In this document: piece after piece, positions 17,282-27,418 of the stretch
Layout of the letters: the number at the start of each line of letters is the position of its first letter
Numbering within the stretch: the stretch's first letter is position 1
Source: Calothrix sp. HK-06
GTDB lineage: Bacteria; Cyanobacteriota; Cyanobacteriia; Cyanobacteriales; Nostocaceae
Reading direction: 5' to 3'
NCBI RefSeq assembly: GCF_001904745.1
Contig: NZ_MRCD01000094.1
Location: 1-34,549 of the forward strand
Length of the DNA stretch: 34,549 bases
Translations under genes and position numbers: made by a program
The notes under the pieces: model-generated
The model's input: the letters and a program-made list of their open reading frames with translations, nothing else
Database searches by the model: none
What the model was told of the DNA's origin: nothing

Positions 17282-18406
17282 ATGTATCATTCCTCAGCCT
17301 CCCCTTCCCCTAACAATACGTATATTCGTCCTGCCCGACGCGGTAAGCATAAAATTTTTATTGGGATGGCGCCTGGTGTAGGCAAAACTTATAAAATGCT
17401 TGAAGAAGCGCATCAACTCAAAGCAGAAGGAATTGATGTAGTTGTTGGTATTCTCGAAACCCACGGACGTAAAGAAACATTAGAAAAATCAACTGGACTC
17501 GAAACAATTCAGCGCAAAGCCATTTTTTACCAAAACGTCACCTTAGAAGAGTTTGACACCGATGCAGTGTTACAACGCTGCCCACAGCTAGTTTTAGTAG
17601 ACGAACTAGCTCATACCAACGTACCAGGTTCAGCACGCGAAAAGCGTTACCAAGATGTAGAAGTTATTTTGCAAGCAGGAATAGACGTTTACTCAACTGT
17701 TAATATTCAACACTTAGAAAGCTTAAATGACTTAGTCGCTAGGATTACAGGCGTTGTAGTTCGCGAACGTATTCCCGACCGTCTACTCGATGAAGCAGAT
17801 GCAGTGATAGTAATAGATGTCACACCAGAAACTTTAGAAGAAAGACTACGAGAAGGGAAAATTTACAGACTCGATAAAATTGAGCAGTCACTAGAGAATT
17901 TTTTCCAGCGACGTAATTTAATTGCACTGCGAGAACTCGCGTTACGGGAAGTTGCAGATACAGTAGAAGACGATGGAAACGCTTCTAACTTAACTGGGCA
18001 AAGCTGTAATATTCACGAAAGAGTTTTAGTTTGTATTTCGACGTATCCCAATTCTATGCAGTTATTACGTCGCGGCGCCAGAATTGCCAGTTATATGAAT
18101 GCTCGCTTGTACACAGTATTTGTTTCAGACCCCGACCGTTTTTTAAGCAAGGAAGAAAGTTTACATGTAGAAACTTGTGAAAAACTCTGTAAAGAATTTG
18201 GTGGTGAATTCGTCAAAGCTAATAGTCATAGCGTAGCCACAGAAATAGCCAAAATAGCATCTGAGCTTCACATTACTCAAATAGTTATTGGTGAAAGCCA
18301 ACAGTCAGGATGGAAACGATTTTTCAAACGCTCCTTCACCCAACGCCTAATGGAACTAATACGACACCAAAACATAGACCTACACATCATCGCTACCGAA
18401 AAATAA
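17282..18406 (+). CDS. KdpD N-terminal sensor protein without kinase domain
   Basis: The 374-residue protein carries the KdpD domain (about 17-230) with Walker A GMAPGVGKT (G28-T36), the LVDELAHTNVPGSAREKRYQDV block and VYSTVNIQHLESLND. A universal-stress-protein-like domain follows (about 245-374, HERVLVCIS...RGARIASYMNARLYTVFVSD). It lacks the four membrane segments and the histidine kinase of full KdpD. Short KdpD proteins of this kind are known in Anabaena, next to kdpABGC. Here no kdpA, kdpB or kdpC flanks the gene, so it is separated from the K+-ATPase operon or serves another purpose. The predicted role is sensing K+ or osmotic state, possibly through ATP or c-di-AMP-type ligands at the USP domain. 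Confidence 0.88.
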   Translation: MYHSSASPSPNNTYIRPARRGKHKIFIGMAPGVGKTYKMLEEAHQLKAEGIDVVVGILETHGRKETLEKSTGLETIQRKAIFYQNVTLEEFDTDAVLQRCPQLVLVDELAHTNVPGSAREKRYQDVEVILQAGIDVYSTVNIQHLESLNDLVARITGVVVRERIPDRLLDEADAVIVIDVTPETLEERLREGKIYRLDKIEQSLENFFQRRNLIALRELALREVADTVEDDGNASNLTGQSCNIHERVLVCISTYPNSMQLLRRGARIASYMNARLYTVFVSDPDRFLSKEESLHVETCEKLCKEFGGEFVKANSHSVATEIAKIASELHITQIVIGESQQSGWKRFFKRSFTQRLMELIRHQNIDLHIIATEK

Positions 18407-18435
18407 CCTCTCGCGTGGAAGCTACCGTGTACACA

Positions 18436-18546
18436 CAAGTCTCTAAAAGTTACTTCTCTTCTCTTTACTTTGCGCCTTTGCGTACTTTGCGGTTAATTTT
18501 TTAACGAACCGCACTCGGACGCTGCATAACGCAAAGAGAAAGAATG
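18436..18546. repeat. Dispersed TTCTCTTT...TTTGCG repeat with inverted partner
   Basis: The sequence around 18452-18500 (CTTTGCGCCTTTGCGTACTTTGCGG) carries three TTTGCG units, and CGCAAAGAGAA near 18529 is the complement of TTCTCTTTGCG-like sequence. Elements of this sort are common between genes in Nostocales. It follows the KdpD gene and may help terminate transcription. Confidence 0.5.
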
Positions 18547-18583
18547 TAAGGGTAATGAAAAGATGTGTTTACACCGTAGCTTT

Positions 18584-18608
18584 TAATAAGGGGGGCTAGG
18601 GGGGATTA
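18584..18608. repeat. Dispersed AAGGGGGGCTAGGGGGGATTA repeat
   Basis: The run TAATAAGGGGGGCTAGGGGG is repeated in reverse complement at 22777-22797, next to the TIGR02450 gene. These two G-rich copies lie about 4.2 kb apart. Confidence 0.7.
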
Positions 18609-18728
18609 TAGTTGTAATTACATACGAAATATCATTTTTTAAAATCATCTAATTCAAAATAAATCAAATTTCATGAGTGGTTAAAGTTATACCCTAGTGA
18701 AGAGAATCAGACAGATAAAGCTAAAGTT

Positions 18729-18836
18729 ATGTTTATTATACCAAATGATACAGTCGAGGCGCCTATTGTAGAAAGTGAACAAAATACTTCTACCTCAAAA
18801 TCTTCTAACCCTGTAATGCGACTTTTCAAAAAATAA
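18729..18836 (+). CDS. Possible 35-residue small protein
   Basis: An ATG frame encodes a 35-residue peptide starting MFIIPNDTVEAPIVESEQ and ending NPVMRLFKK. The composition is protein-like (acidic middle, Ser/Thr linker, basic tail), and a GGCGCC site falls inside it. A stem-loop follows 40 bases after the stop (18877-18899), which would suit a short transcript. There is no strong ribosome-binding site and I recognise no family. It lies in an otherwise gene-poor stretch. Confidence 0.33.
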   Translation: MFIIPNDTVEAPIVESEQNTSTSKSSNPVMRLFKK

Positions 18837-18876
18837 ATTATCAAATCTATCTTCATTCCGATTTTCTAACTTCTGA

Positions 18877-18899
18877 AGGCACAACTAATTATTGTGCCT
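18877..18899. terminator. Stem-loop between small ORF and antitoxin-like gene
   Basis: AGGCACAA (18877-18884) and TTGTGCCT (18892-18899) form a perfect 8-bp stem with a 7-base loop. It lies between convergent small genes, so it could serve both. The T tract is weak on either strand. Confidence 0.5.
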
Positions 18900-18927
18900 C
18901 TAAAACTTAAATAATTATTAACTTCTA

Positions 18928-19095
18928 TTACGCCATTACTTTGGCTAGTTCTGGCTCTATTTCACTTGCTTGCCCTAAATGTTCGACTAATCGAGCTAAT
19001 AATAAAGCCTGAGATTTGAGTGGAAGTGCAAGAACTTCGGCTTCAAGCTGTTCGAGTGTGATTAGTTTTCCTCCATCTGTTTGAGTACAACACAT
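18928..19095 (-). CDS. Addiction-module antitoxin-like protein (PF09720-like), no toxin beside it
   Basis: The 55-residue protein begins MCCTQTDGGKLITLEQLEAE. Its core, LEAEVLALPLKSQALLLARLVEHLG, matches the short helix-turn-helix pattern of unstable RelB-like addiction antitoxins, whose family core is LE..AL.LP...R..LA..L...L. Family members usually precede a ParE/RelE-type toxin gene, but only a stem-loop and an opposite-strand small ORF lie downstream. It is either an orphan antitoxin left after toxin loss or a repurposed regulator. Its small size means it is easily missed in annotation. Confidence 0.55.
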   Translation of the reverse strand: MCCTQTDGGKLITLEQLEAEVLALPLKSQALLLARLVEHLGQASEIEPELAKVMA

Positions 19096-19133
19096 CTATT
19101 ATACCCCGTTGATTTTTTGGAGAACGTCAGCAA

Positions 19134-19162
19134 GCAAGTTTCTTAGTAACTTGCCTTTTTTT
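19134..19162 (+). terminator. Rho-independent-like terminator
   Basis: GCAAGTT (19134-19140) pairs with AACTTGC (19148-19154) and is followed by a C and seven Ts. On the plus strand this is a canonical terminator shape. The transcript it would end is unclear, since the nearest plus-strand gene is the 35-residue ORF. Confidence 0.6.
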
Positions 19163-19198
19163 ATATTGGGCACCATCGCCATAATAAAAAGAATCAAT

Positions 19199-19260
19199 GG
19201 GCGGGCAGGGATGCCCGCTCCACAAGATTTGCTCCACAAGATTTGCTGTGTAAGATTTGC
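19199..19260. repeat. Hairpin repeat followed by three 14-bp tandem units
   Basis: GCGGGCA (19201-19207) and TGCCCGC (19212-19218) form a perfect 7-bp stem with a 4-base loop. Then TCCACAAGATTTGC repeats at 19219-19232 and 19233-19246, with a diverged third unit TGTGTAAGATTTGC at 19247-19260. It lies just past the 3' end of chlN. TCCACAAG also follows the related hairpin at 12962. Confidence 0.8.
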
Positions 19261-19274
19261 TCTAGAAGAGAAAT

Positions 19275-20749
<1,475 letters not shown>

Positions 20750-20758
20750 AAAATGGCT

Positions 20759-21517
20759 TTATCCGTTGGGGAAGAGACGAGCTATTTCTGATTCTTCTTC
20801 AAAACTAGCACCGAAATCCCCATCAACGCTATTCTGAGTTTTTGTTTCCTCACTCCAAACGTCGATTAACACGTCGCTAAATCCGTGGTCGTCTGAAGTG
20901 TTTAGGTCTTCAAGTTCGTTGTAATTATCATTTTTTAGTGGCAAATCACTGTCAAAAGAGATATCACCACCAAAATCGTCGTCTGATGATGCTGAAGACA
21001 ATTTTTGTCCTGTTTCTTCTACGTTGGCGCCAACACCATTTAGAGACATGGTATGTATCTCACTGGTATCAACAGCATCGATTGAGAAACTATTCCTAGC
21101 TGTATCTGTTTCAAAACCACTGGTAAGAATTCCTGGTGCATCATCAACGTCAATTAATTGGCTTTCTTGTTCAACCATTGATTCTTCAATTGATTCGTTT
21201 ATAACCATATCGCTATCTTGCTGATAAGGTATGGAATGATTACCTAGTGCAACATTTGGGTCGAAGTGTAAACCTAGTACTTCGACGAGGGTATCGGCAT
21301 CTGGGTTCAATTTTGAAAAGGGTAACATCAACTGAGCTAATTTCGGCTCTAGCGCGTTTGCTACGCCCAAAATCAGGTAACTTGATGGACGTTTGCCACC
21401 ATCAGGTGTGTAAACCGATTCCACTTGCATCTGCAAGCTTATCCATTCACGGTTAGCCTGAAAAAATTGCAACCACTTCTGTTTCAACGATTCTGTAAAA
21501 CTGTAAAAGAATGCCAT
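20759..21517 (-). CDS. DUF5331 protein encoded between chlL and chlN
   Basis: The 252-residue protein has a conserved N-terminal part (about 1-95, starting MAFFYSFTESLKQKWLQFF and containing GKRPSSYLILGVANALEPKLAQLMLPF), which fits DUF5331. The rest (about 105-252) is highly acidic and Ser/Asp-rich, probably disordered, with DDDFGGDISFDSDLP and a C-terminal EEESEIARLFPNG. It has no signal or membrane segment. It sits between chlL and chlN, 29 bases after the chlL stop and about 90 bases before chlN, a placement that recurs in Nostocales such as Anabaena PCC 7120. A role in assembling or regulating the reductase is suggested by position only. Confidence 0.85.
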   Translation of the reverse strand: MAFFYSFTESLKQKWLQFFQANREWISLQMQVESVYTPDGGKRPSSYLILGVANALEPKLAQLMLPFSKLNPDADTLVEVLGLHFDPNVALGNHSIPYQQDSDMVINESIEESMVEQESQLIDVDDAPGILTSGFETDTARNSFSIDAVDTSEIHTMSLNGVGANVEETGQKLSSASSDDDFGGDISFDSDLPLKNDNYNELEDLNTSDDHGFSDVLIDVWSEETKTQNSVDGDFGASFEEESEIARLFPNG

Positions 21518-21546
21518 ATAGCCCCATCCCGAAAATAAATAATGAT

Positions 21547-22413
21547 TTATACAATCATCAAGTCTAATTGCTCTTCCGGATTAGTGACTGCGGGTTTACC
21601 CGGATTTAAGTAAAAATCTGATAACAAAGAGAATAAATCTCTATCTTGAGCATCGTTAGGCACAACTCCTTCCGGACGCGCTAAAATTTGGTCGGCGATG
21701 CTGAGATAGTAGTCACATACGTAATTTAACGAGGGGTCATGTTCTGCCATCTCGAATAATGTTTTACCTTTAACGCGAGAAACGCGAATGTCTTCTATCA
21801 ATGGCAAAACTTCTAAAACTGGCATGGGCACTGCTTCGATGTATTTCTCTATCAAATCCCGCTTGCTGGTACGGTTGCCAATTAACCCTGCTAAACGCAA
21901 TGGGTGGGTGCGTGCTTTTTCACGTACCGAAGCGGCAATACGATTAGCTGCAAACAATGCGTCAAAACCGTTGTCTGTAACAATCATACAGTAGTCAGCA
22001 TAGTTTAAAGGCGCCGCAAAACCACCACAAACTACGTCACCAAGAACATCAAACAAAATGACATCGTATTCATCAAAGGCATTTAGTTCTTTCAGTAATT
22101 TCACGGTCTCCCCAACTACGTAACCGCCACATCCGGCGCCTGCTGGTGGACCACCTGCTTCAACACAATCGACACCACCGTAACCCTTATAAATTACATC
22201 CTCGGGCCAAACGTCTTCGTAGTGATAGTCTTTTTCTTGCAGCGTATCAATAATTGTTGGAATTAAGAATCCAGTTAGAGTAAATGTACTATCGTGTTTT
22301 GGGTCACAGCCTATTTGTAATACCTTTTTACCGCGCTTGGCTAAGGCGACAGAAATATTACAACTAGTTGTAGATTTACCGATGCCACCTTTTCCATAAA
22401 CTGCTAGTTTCAC
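21547..22413 (-). CDS. chlL: Light-independent protochlorophyllide reductase iron-sulfur ATP-binding protein
   Basis: ChlL is the NifH-like homodimer that delivers electrons, with ATP hydrolysis, to the ChlN-ChlB complex. Starting at a GTG at 22413, the protein has 288 residues, the canonical ChlL length, and begins with the family start [16 protein letters not shown] (P-loop 7-14). An AAGAGG ribosome-binding site lies 8 bases before this GTG. A longer frame from ATG 22542 adds 43 residues absent from typical ChlL and is rejected. C95 (GAGCGG) and C129 (DVVCGG) ligate the bridging 4Fe-4S cluster. It is the first gene of the operon, and the cluster makes the enzyme oxygen-sensitive. Confidence 0.96.
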   Translation of the reverse strand: MKLAVYGKGGIGKSTTSCNISVALAKRGKKVLQIGCDPKHDSTFTLTGFLIPTIIDTLQEKDYHYEDVWPEDVIYKGYGGVDCVEAGGPPAGAGCGGYVVGETVKLLKELNAFDEYDVILFDVLGDVVCGGFAAPLNYADYCMIVTDNGFDALFAANRIAASVREKARTHPLRLAGLIGNRTSKRDLIEKYIEAVPMPVLEVLPLIEDIRVSRVKGKTLFEMAEHDPSLNYVCDYYLSIADQILARPEGVVPNDAQDRDLFSLLSDFYLNPGKPAVTNPEEQLDLMIV

Positions 22414-22776
22414 GTCTTTACCTCTTAATTCTTGTTTATAAAACTTTGTGTCTTGAAGCTTTGATGGTTCATGAGTGTCATTATTGTTCAATTCACTCAG
22501 GAAATAAAGGGACTTGCTCTGTGAATAGTAGTCTAATTCCAAGTGCTTGTACTCATTAATTTCTTTTTTGTCACATATCTTCTTAAATCACGCTAATAAG
22601 GTTACAAAATGTTTTTAGAGTATCTTTATATTATTCATTTTATAAAAATAGTTACAATACACAAAAACCTAAAACCCCTAACATAAAAGCCTTTTAGACT
22701 TATATATTTGGGATGATAGTGTGGTTAATAGTAATGAGAATGCAGTAAGTGTAAATAATTATCACAATTGAAGAAT
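22414..22776. other. chlL upstream leader region
   Basis: About 360 AT-rich bases upstream of the chosen chlL start hold no convincing gene. It presumably contains the chlL promoter and leader, with an open frame at 22414-22542 that I regard as untranslated. Confidence 0.5.
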
Positions 22777-22817
22777 AATCCCCCTAGCCCCCCTTATTAA
22801 GGGGGGTTGGGGGGATC
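22777..22817. repeat. G/C-rich palindromic repeat at the end of the TIGR02450 gene
   Basis: TAATCCCCCTAGCCCCCCTT (22777-22796) is followed by an inverted partner, AAGGGGGGTTGGGGGGATCA, giving a near-palindrome. The first half is the reverse complement of the element at 18584-18608. It encodes the last residues and the stop of the minus-strand TIGR02450 gene. Confidence 0.75.
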
Positions 22818-23056
22818 AATTCCATATCTTCTAAAGTTAACCAACCTGGGCGCCAAAGTTCTTGGTCTTGTAATATTGCTGCGTTAGTCCAAAACCGAAC
22901 GTTCGGGTCACAAGATGAAACCATTTCGGCATAAACCCATTTCCCCTGGTTTTTACGGTTGACAACTTCAAAATGGCGCCAACCATCAACTTTTTTTTGT
23001 GATGTCCATTTTGAACCGAGTAAATAGGGAAATTTTTGTTTTTTTGATTTAGGCAT
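22784..23056 (-). CDS. TIGR02450 family small Trp-rich protein
   Basis: The 90-residue protein contains PYLLGSKWTSQKKVDGWRHF, VVNRKNQGKWVYAEMVSSCD and VRFWTNAAILQD, the hallmarks of the TIGR02450 tryptophan-rich family found in cyanobacteria and other marine bacteria. Its function is unknown. The last ten residues (IPPTPLNKGG) are read from a dispersed palindromic repeat, so the natural C-terminus was probably near EDMEL. It is divergent from trpD and upstream of chlL on the same strand, separated by about 370 bases. Confidence 0.85.
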   Translation of the reverse strand: MPKSKKQKFPYLLGSKWTSQKKVDGWRHFEVVNRKNQGKWVYAEMVSSCDPNVRFWTNAAILQDQELWRPGWLTLEDMELIPPTPLNKGG

Positions 23057-23252
23057 AATTACTTAAATTGTCACTCAAAAATTTTATTAATAAATGTTAA
23101 GTGTTATTAATTATAGTAAAGAATGGTCGTTGTGCAGGTGGGCAATTATCACTATAGAAAATTTAGATATACACAAACGATATATAAGTTAAGCACCAGA
23201 GGTTGATTATTAGGTACGATAAGTGCGATATCTAACTATTGCTGTGCCGTTT

Positions 23253-24332
23253 ATGAGCAGTTCGCCTACCACTTTAAAACTTTCTTCTGAATCTACTACA
23301 GTTAACTGGTCTTCATTACTTCAACAAATTCTCGACCATCAATCATTATCGCGCCAACAAGCTGTTGAGTTGATGCAGGGTTGGTTGAACGAAGCTATAC
23401 CCCTAGAGTTATCAGGAGCAATATTAATTGGACTTCAAGCCAAGGGTGTGTCTTGCGACGAATTAGCGGGAATGGCGCAGGTGCTACAATCTCTGTCGGT
23501 GAGCGAAGAGTCAATAGAAGCTACAACTACTCCTTTAATTGATACTTGTGGCACTGGAGGTGATGGCGCCTCTACATTTAATATTTCTACGGCGGTAGCA
23601 TTTGTTGCAGCAGCAGCAGGTGTGCGAGTAGCTAAACATGGTAATCGCTCGGCATCAAGTCGAGTTGGCAGCGCGGATGTACTAGAATATTTAGGTGTAA
23701 ATTTAAGTGCGCCTAGCGATAAGGTGCAAGCTGCTGTAGATTCCGTAGGTATAAGCTTTTTGTTTGCTCCTGGTTGGCATCCAGCAATGAAGGCAGTAGC
23801 TGGAATTAGAAAGAATTTAAAGGTAAGAACTGTATTTAACTTGCTAGGTCCTCTAGTAAACCCAATGCGTCCAACTGGACAGGTAATGGGAGTATATACC
23901 CCTAAATTACTAGAAACGATTGCGAATGCGATGCTGCAATTAGGAACATATAAGGCTATTGTTTTAAATGGACGCGAAGGACTTGATGAGGCTTCTTTAG
24001 GAGATTTAACTGATTTAGCGGTTCTTAATGATGGCTTAGTTGAAATGAAAACAGTTGACCCTCAAGCTTTAGGACTTGTAAAGGTGCCTGTTACGGAACT
24101 GCGAGGTGGAGATGTTGAAGAAAATGCTGATATTTTGAAAGCAGTATTACAGGGTAAAGGCACAACCGCACAAACTTCTGTTGTTGCGCTCAATGCTGGG
24201 TTAGCGCTAGAAGTGGGCGATGCTGTACCTTGGGGTGATCATCAAAAAGGTACAGAGTTAGCACTCGATATTTTGGCTAGCGGCGCAGCTTGGGATAAAT
24301 TGGAATGCTTGGTTGAGTTTCTACGGTCTTAG
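23253..24332 (+). CDS. trpD: Anthranilate phosphoribosyltransferase
   Basis: TrpD transfers the phosphoribosyl group of PRPP to anthranilate, the second step of tryptophan synthesis. The PRPP-binding motif [14 protein letters not shown] lies near residue 100. [18 protein letters not shown] and the [10 protein letters not shown] block follow, as in the family. From ATG 23253 it has 359 residues; a GTG at 23223 would add ten. Neither has a clear ribosome-binding site. The gene stands alone, not in a trp operon, as is usual in cyanobacteria. Its 3' end overlaps the convergent protease gene by 56 bases. Confidence 0.95.
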   Translation: MSSSPTTLKLSSESTTVNWSSLLQQILDHQSLSRQQAVELMQGWLNEAIPLELSGAILIGLQAKGVSCDELAGMAQVLQSLSVSEESIEATTTPLIDTCGTGGDGASTFNISTAVAFVAAAAGVRVAKHGNRSASSRVGSADVLEYLGVNLSAPSDKVQAAVDSVGISFLFAPGWHPAMKAVAGIRKNLKVRTVFNLLGPLVNPMRPTGQVMGVYTPKLLETIANAMLQLGTYKAIVLNGREGLDEASLGDLTDLAVLNDGLVEMKTVDPQALGLVKVPVTELRGGDVEENADILKAVLQGKGTTAQTSVVALNAGLALEVGDAVPWGDHQKGTELALDILASGAAWDKLECLVEFLRS

Positions 24333-25338
24333 TATCGGTGGGAGTATGAGGTCGAAATTGGACGACATCGCGCTTGATGGTAATGTCGTAGTCTCCAAAA
24401 AAGTCGTGTCCTAATAGTCCAGTTTCTAGTCCTGCTCCTGCTATCGCAACTGGAATTTGCCCAACTTTGACTTCGCCAACTTCCATTGAATTTACATAAC
24501 CAATGGGAAAAGTTACTGCTTTGGAACTAGCGGTATTAGCTTTAGCTTGACCAACGGGTACGATTGAAAGGGAGTCAGCCATTTTTTGAGTGATAACAGT
24601 TCCACTGGCGCCTGTATCGACTATCATCTCAAAATTTTGATTGCCGTTAAATTTAACTTCAATAACTGGTGTACCTCCCATCCTACGTTTAATTGGGACT
24701 GTAATTACTTGTTCTTCTGTTTCCTGGTTAACGAAAGCTTCGGGGGGAATAACTGGTTGAACTTGCTGCTCAACTTGTGGTTGCTTGGGTAAGCGTGGGA
24801 AAACTGGAGAAATAATTTTTTGAGGTTTAGGAGCAGTTGCTATTTTGGCGTTCGCTTGAACTTGTGGTTTGGAAACAGTTTCAGGAACGACGACAACTTG
24901 AGTTGCTTGAGGTTGTGGGGTAGGGAAAGCACTAGCAATGGTTCTCAGTTGTGCTTGCTTGGCTCTTTGTTGGTACTCGCTAACTTTTTGCTGTGCGATT
25001 GAATAATAAGGGTCATCGCGCTGGACTTCTTTCATTAGCGCAACTGCGTCTTGATATTGACCAGCTACTAATAACCAATCATTAACCGATTGAGCCGATT
25101 GACTTATAGTATATGCACCAGCCGCTTTATCTAAACCTAACTCAAACGTCTTGGCTTGGTCTATGGTTTGAGGCGCCGACTCAGATGTTGAAGTGGAATT
25201 CCCCACTATTTGACCGTCAGTCTCTGTAGTCGCCGACATTGAAACAGATTGCCTTTCACTTTTAATTTGAGTTTGCTTGTCACAACTAGTAGTCAGGACT
25301 GCTATCGTAACTAATATTAGGTACCACGAGTTACGCAT
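24277..25338 (-). CDS. Exported retropepsin-like aspartic protease
   Basis: The 353-residue protein has an N-terminal hydrophobic segment ending in a lipobox-like TTSC (C19), so it may be a lipoprotein. A linker region rich in Gln, Pro and Thr follows, with a helical repeat-like section near 75-130 ([18 protein letters not shown]). The C-terminal clan AA aspartic protease domain (about 220-340) has the catalytic motif [11 protein letters not shown] with D241 and the closing block [13 protein letters not shown]. Like other bacterial retropepsin-type proteases, it would function as a dimer. It ends inside trpD (56-base overlap, opposite strands). Confidence 0.85.
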   Translation of the reverse strand: MRNSWYLILVTIAVLTTSCDKQTQIKSERQSVSMSATTETDGQIVGNSTSTSESAPQTIDQAKTFELGLDKAAGAYTISQSAQSVNDWLLVAGQYQDAVALMKEVQRDDPYYSIAQQKVSEYQQRAKQAQLRTIASAFPTPQPQATQVVVVPETVSKPQVQANAKIATAPKPQKIISPVFPRLPKQPQVEQQVQPVIPPEAFVNQETEEQVITVPIKRRMGGTPVIEVKFNGNQNFEMIVDTGASGTVITQKMADSLSIVPVGQAKANTASSKAVTFPIGYVNSMEVGEVKVGQIPVAIAGAGLETGLLGHDFFGDYDITIKRDVVQFRPHTPTDTKTVETQPSIPIYPKLRR

Positions 25339-25475
25339 CGAAGTAATTAGATTTTTGCTCTTATAGTTTAAATTCTACCTGCTTTCCTTAGTTCGACAAA
25401 ATCCAATAAATATACTTATGGCATAATTAACCATCGGAACCATTCGCTCTCAAATACTCTAACTCTTTTTCCTAA

Positions 25476-26651
25476 ATGCAGCATATGTCACTGTCTGACG
25501 CTATACCTGCTTTACTCGTACTAGCAGATGGAACATCTTATCGTGGCTGGTCTTTTGGCGCCATTGGTACCACTATTGGAGAAGTAGTCTTCAATACAGG
25601 TATGACAGGATATCAAGAAGTCCTGACAGATCCCAGCTACTGTGGTCAGATAGTTCTTTTTACTTATCCAGAATTGGGGAACACTGGTGTCAATCCTCTT
25701 GATGAGGAATCTGACCGTCCACAAGTACGCGGCGCCATTGCTCGTAACATTTGCCACCGTCCTAGTAACTGGCGTTCTACCCAGTCACTGTCCGATTACC
25801 TAAAGCAGCACCAAATACCTGGTATTTATGGTATAGATACACGCGCACTAACTCGTAAAATCCGTAATTTTGGAGCAATGAACGGCGGTATCTCAACGTC
25901 TATTCTCGACGAGAACGAATTACTTGAACAAATTCAAGCGGCACCGAATATGGAAGGTTTGAATCTTGTTCGTGAAGTAACAACACAATCAGTATACGAA
26001 TGGTCAGACCCAACTACAGCGGTTTGGGAATTTAACCCTAAATGTAAAAGTGATTCAAAAAATAGTTTTACAGTTGTAGCTTTAGATTTTGGCGTAAAAC
26101 GTAACATTCTGAGACGATTAGCTTCTTACGGTTGCCGCGTTGTCGTTGTTCCCGCTACCACAAGTGCAGAAGAGATTTTAAAATATAACCCAGATGGTAT
26201 ATTTCTCTCGAACGGACCAGGAGACCCTGCGACTGTTTTAGAGGGCATTGCGACGACGAAGGCATTACTCGAAGCCGAAAAGCCAATGTTTGGAATTTGT
26301 ATGGGACACCAAATTTTAGGTCACGCATTAGGGGCAGAGACCTTTAAGCTAAAATTTGGGCATCGCGGTTTAAATCAACCCGCAGGCTTAACTGAGAAAA
26401 TAGAAATTACTAGCCAAAATCACAGCTTTGCCATAAACCCAGACTCACTACCAACATCCAAGGTCGAAGTCAGTCATTTGAACCTGAACGACCGTACAGT
26501 AGCAGGTGTTCGTCACAAACAACTGCCAGTATTCTCAGTGCAGTATCATCCCGAAGCGAGTCCTGGACCCCACGATGCTGACTACTTGTTTGAGCAGTTT
26601 GTTGAAGAAATGAGCAAAGCAAGACAGTCACAAACGGCAAATGTTTGTTGA
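25476..26651 (+). CDS. carA: Carbamoyl-phosphate synthase small chain
   Basis: CarA is the glutamine amidotransferase subunit that supplies ammonia to CarB for carbamoyl phosphate, used for arginine and pyrimidine synthesis. The 391-residue protein has the N-terminal domain ([33 protein letters not shown]) and a class I glutamine amidotransferase domain. The catalytic triad is C275 (GICMGHQ), H358 and E360 (YHPEAS). A second ATG at 25485 ([11 protein letters not shown]) may be the true start, since homologues begin there. The large subunit carB is not nearby. Confidence 0.96.
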   Translation: MQHMSLSDAIPALLVLADGTSYRGWSFGAIGTTIGEVVFNTGMTGYQEVLTDPSYCGQIVLFTYPELGNTGVNPLDEESDRPQVRGAIARNICHRPSNWRSTQSLSDYLKQHQIPGIYGIDTRALTRKIRNFGAMNGGISTSILDENELLEQIQAAPNMEGLNLVREVTTQSVYEWSDPTTAVWEFNPKCKSDSKNSFTVVALDFGVKRNILRRLASYGCRVVVVPATTSAEEILKYNPDGIFLSNGPGDPATVLEGIATTKALLEAEKPMFGICMGHQILGHALGAETFKLKFGHRGLNQPAGLTEKIEITSQNHSFAINPDSLPTSKVEVSHLNLNDRTVAGVRHKQLPVFSVQYHPEASPGPHDADYLFEQFVEEMSKARQSQTANVC

Positions 26652-26745
26652 CCATTGGCAATTAACTTTGTTTCGGGTCTATTATAGACAAAATGCATTA
26701 AATTCATCTATACTTGAGCGTTCGTTTTAAGACGAGGAGGGAGTT

Positions 26746-27108
26746 ATTGCTGAACCACTAAACTTAACCGTTAGCCTGCGAGGAACCCGCGAAGTTCGGG
26801 ATAACTGTCAGCTATTCCGTCTCACAGGCTTATTAGATGCCTTCTCTGAACCTACATTCCGCAAGGTTATTGGAGGCAAAATTGATGAGGGTCCAAAGAA
26901 TATCATCTTAGACCTCTCACAAATTGATTTTGTAGACAGTTCTGGGTTAGGCGCCCTCGTGCAACTCGCCAAGCAGGCACAGAATAACGAAGGAACCTTA
27001 CAAATTGTCACAAACGCCCGCGTCACTCAAACTGTCAAACTTGTACGTCTAGAGAAATTTCTCGCCCTGCAAACAAGTGTTGACGCGGCTTTAGAGAATA
27101 TCAAGTAG
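26746..27108 (+). CDS. STAS-domain anti-sigma factor antagonist, non-standard start codon
   Basis: This frame encodes about 120 residues of a complete STAS domain. The core IILDLSQIDFVDSSGLGALVQ contains the phosphorylatable serine S65 (DSSGLG), as in SpoIIAA/RsbV-type antagonists that switch partner anti-sigma factors or kinases. The N-terminus (AEPLNLTVSLRGTREVRDNCQLFRLTG) agrees with related cyanobacterial proteins. In this frame a TAA lies at 26728-26730 and no ATG, GTG or TTG follows before the domain. An ATT at 26746, preceded at the right distance by GAGGAGGGAG, is the most plausible start. A GTG-to-GTT change at 26743 would also explain it. Standard ORF callers would miss or truncate it. 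Confidence 0.85.
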   Translation: MAEPLNLTVSLRGTREVRDNCQLFRLTGLLDAFSEPTFRKVIGGKIDEGPKNIILDLSQIDFVDSSGLGALVQLAKQAQNNEGTLQIVTNARVTQTVKLVRLEKFLALQTSVDAALENIK

Positions 27109-27418
27109 CCGGAGCGCTTTTAGCTAATAGCTTTTAGCTAATAGCTAACCGCTAACCGCTTGGAGCATACAACCAGCTATCCGATGTTAAAAATCTGGAT
27201 AGCTTTAATTTTTACGTAAATTTTAGATATAATAAGCTGTTTAGAGTGTGATAATGCGCTAGAGTGTTATCTACAAGATCGCTTGAATCGTAAAGCCTGA
27301 TATTAAAAGTAATTTTATGTAATCCCTAATGATGCCTTTTTGACCCGTAATGGGAGATTGCGGGCAAAGTGTTTGGTTCTACCCCAAGTTGTGCTGCGTC
27401 AATCGCGATATGTAAACA
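27109..27418. repeat. Spacer with repeated TTTTAGCTAATAGC units
   Basis: Starting near 27117, TTTTAGCTAATAGC occurs twice in tandem and is followed by TAACCGCTAACCGCT. The array is a common cyanobacterial intergenic repeat and can fold on itself (AGCTAATAGCT). The rest of the spacer holds no recognised gene; it precedes the Mini-III gene. Confidence 0.6.

Noticed and set aside
22414-22542. 43-residue N-terminal extension of ChlL
   Set aside because: Residues are not family-like, and the GTG at 22413 with a ribosome-binding site gives the canonical 288 residues.
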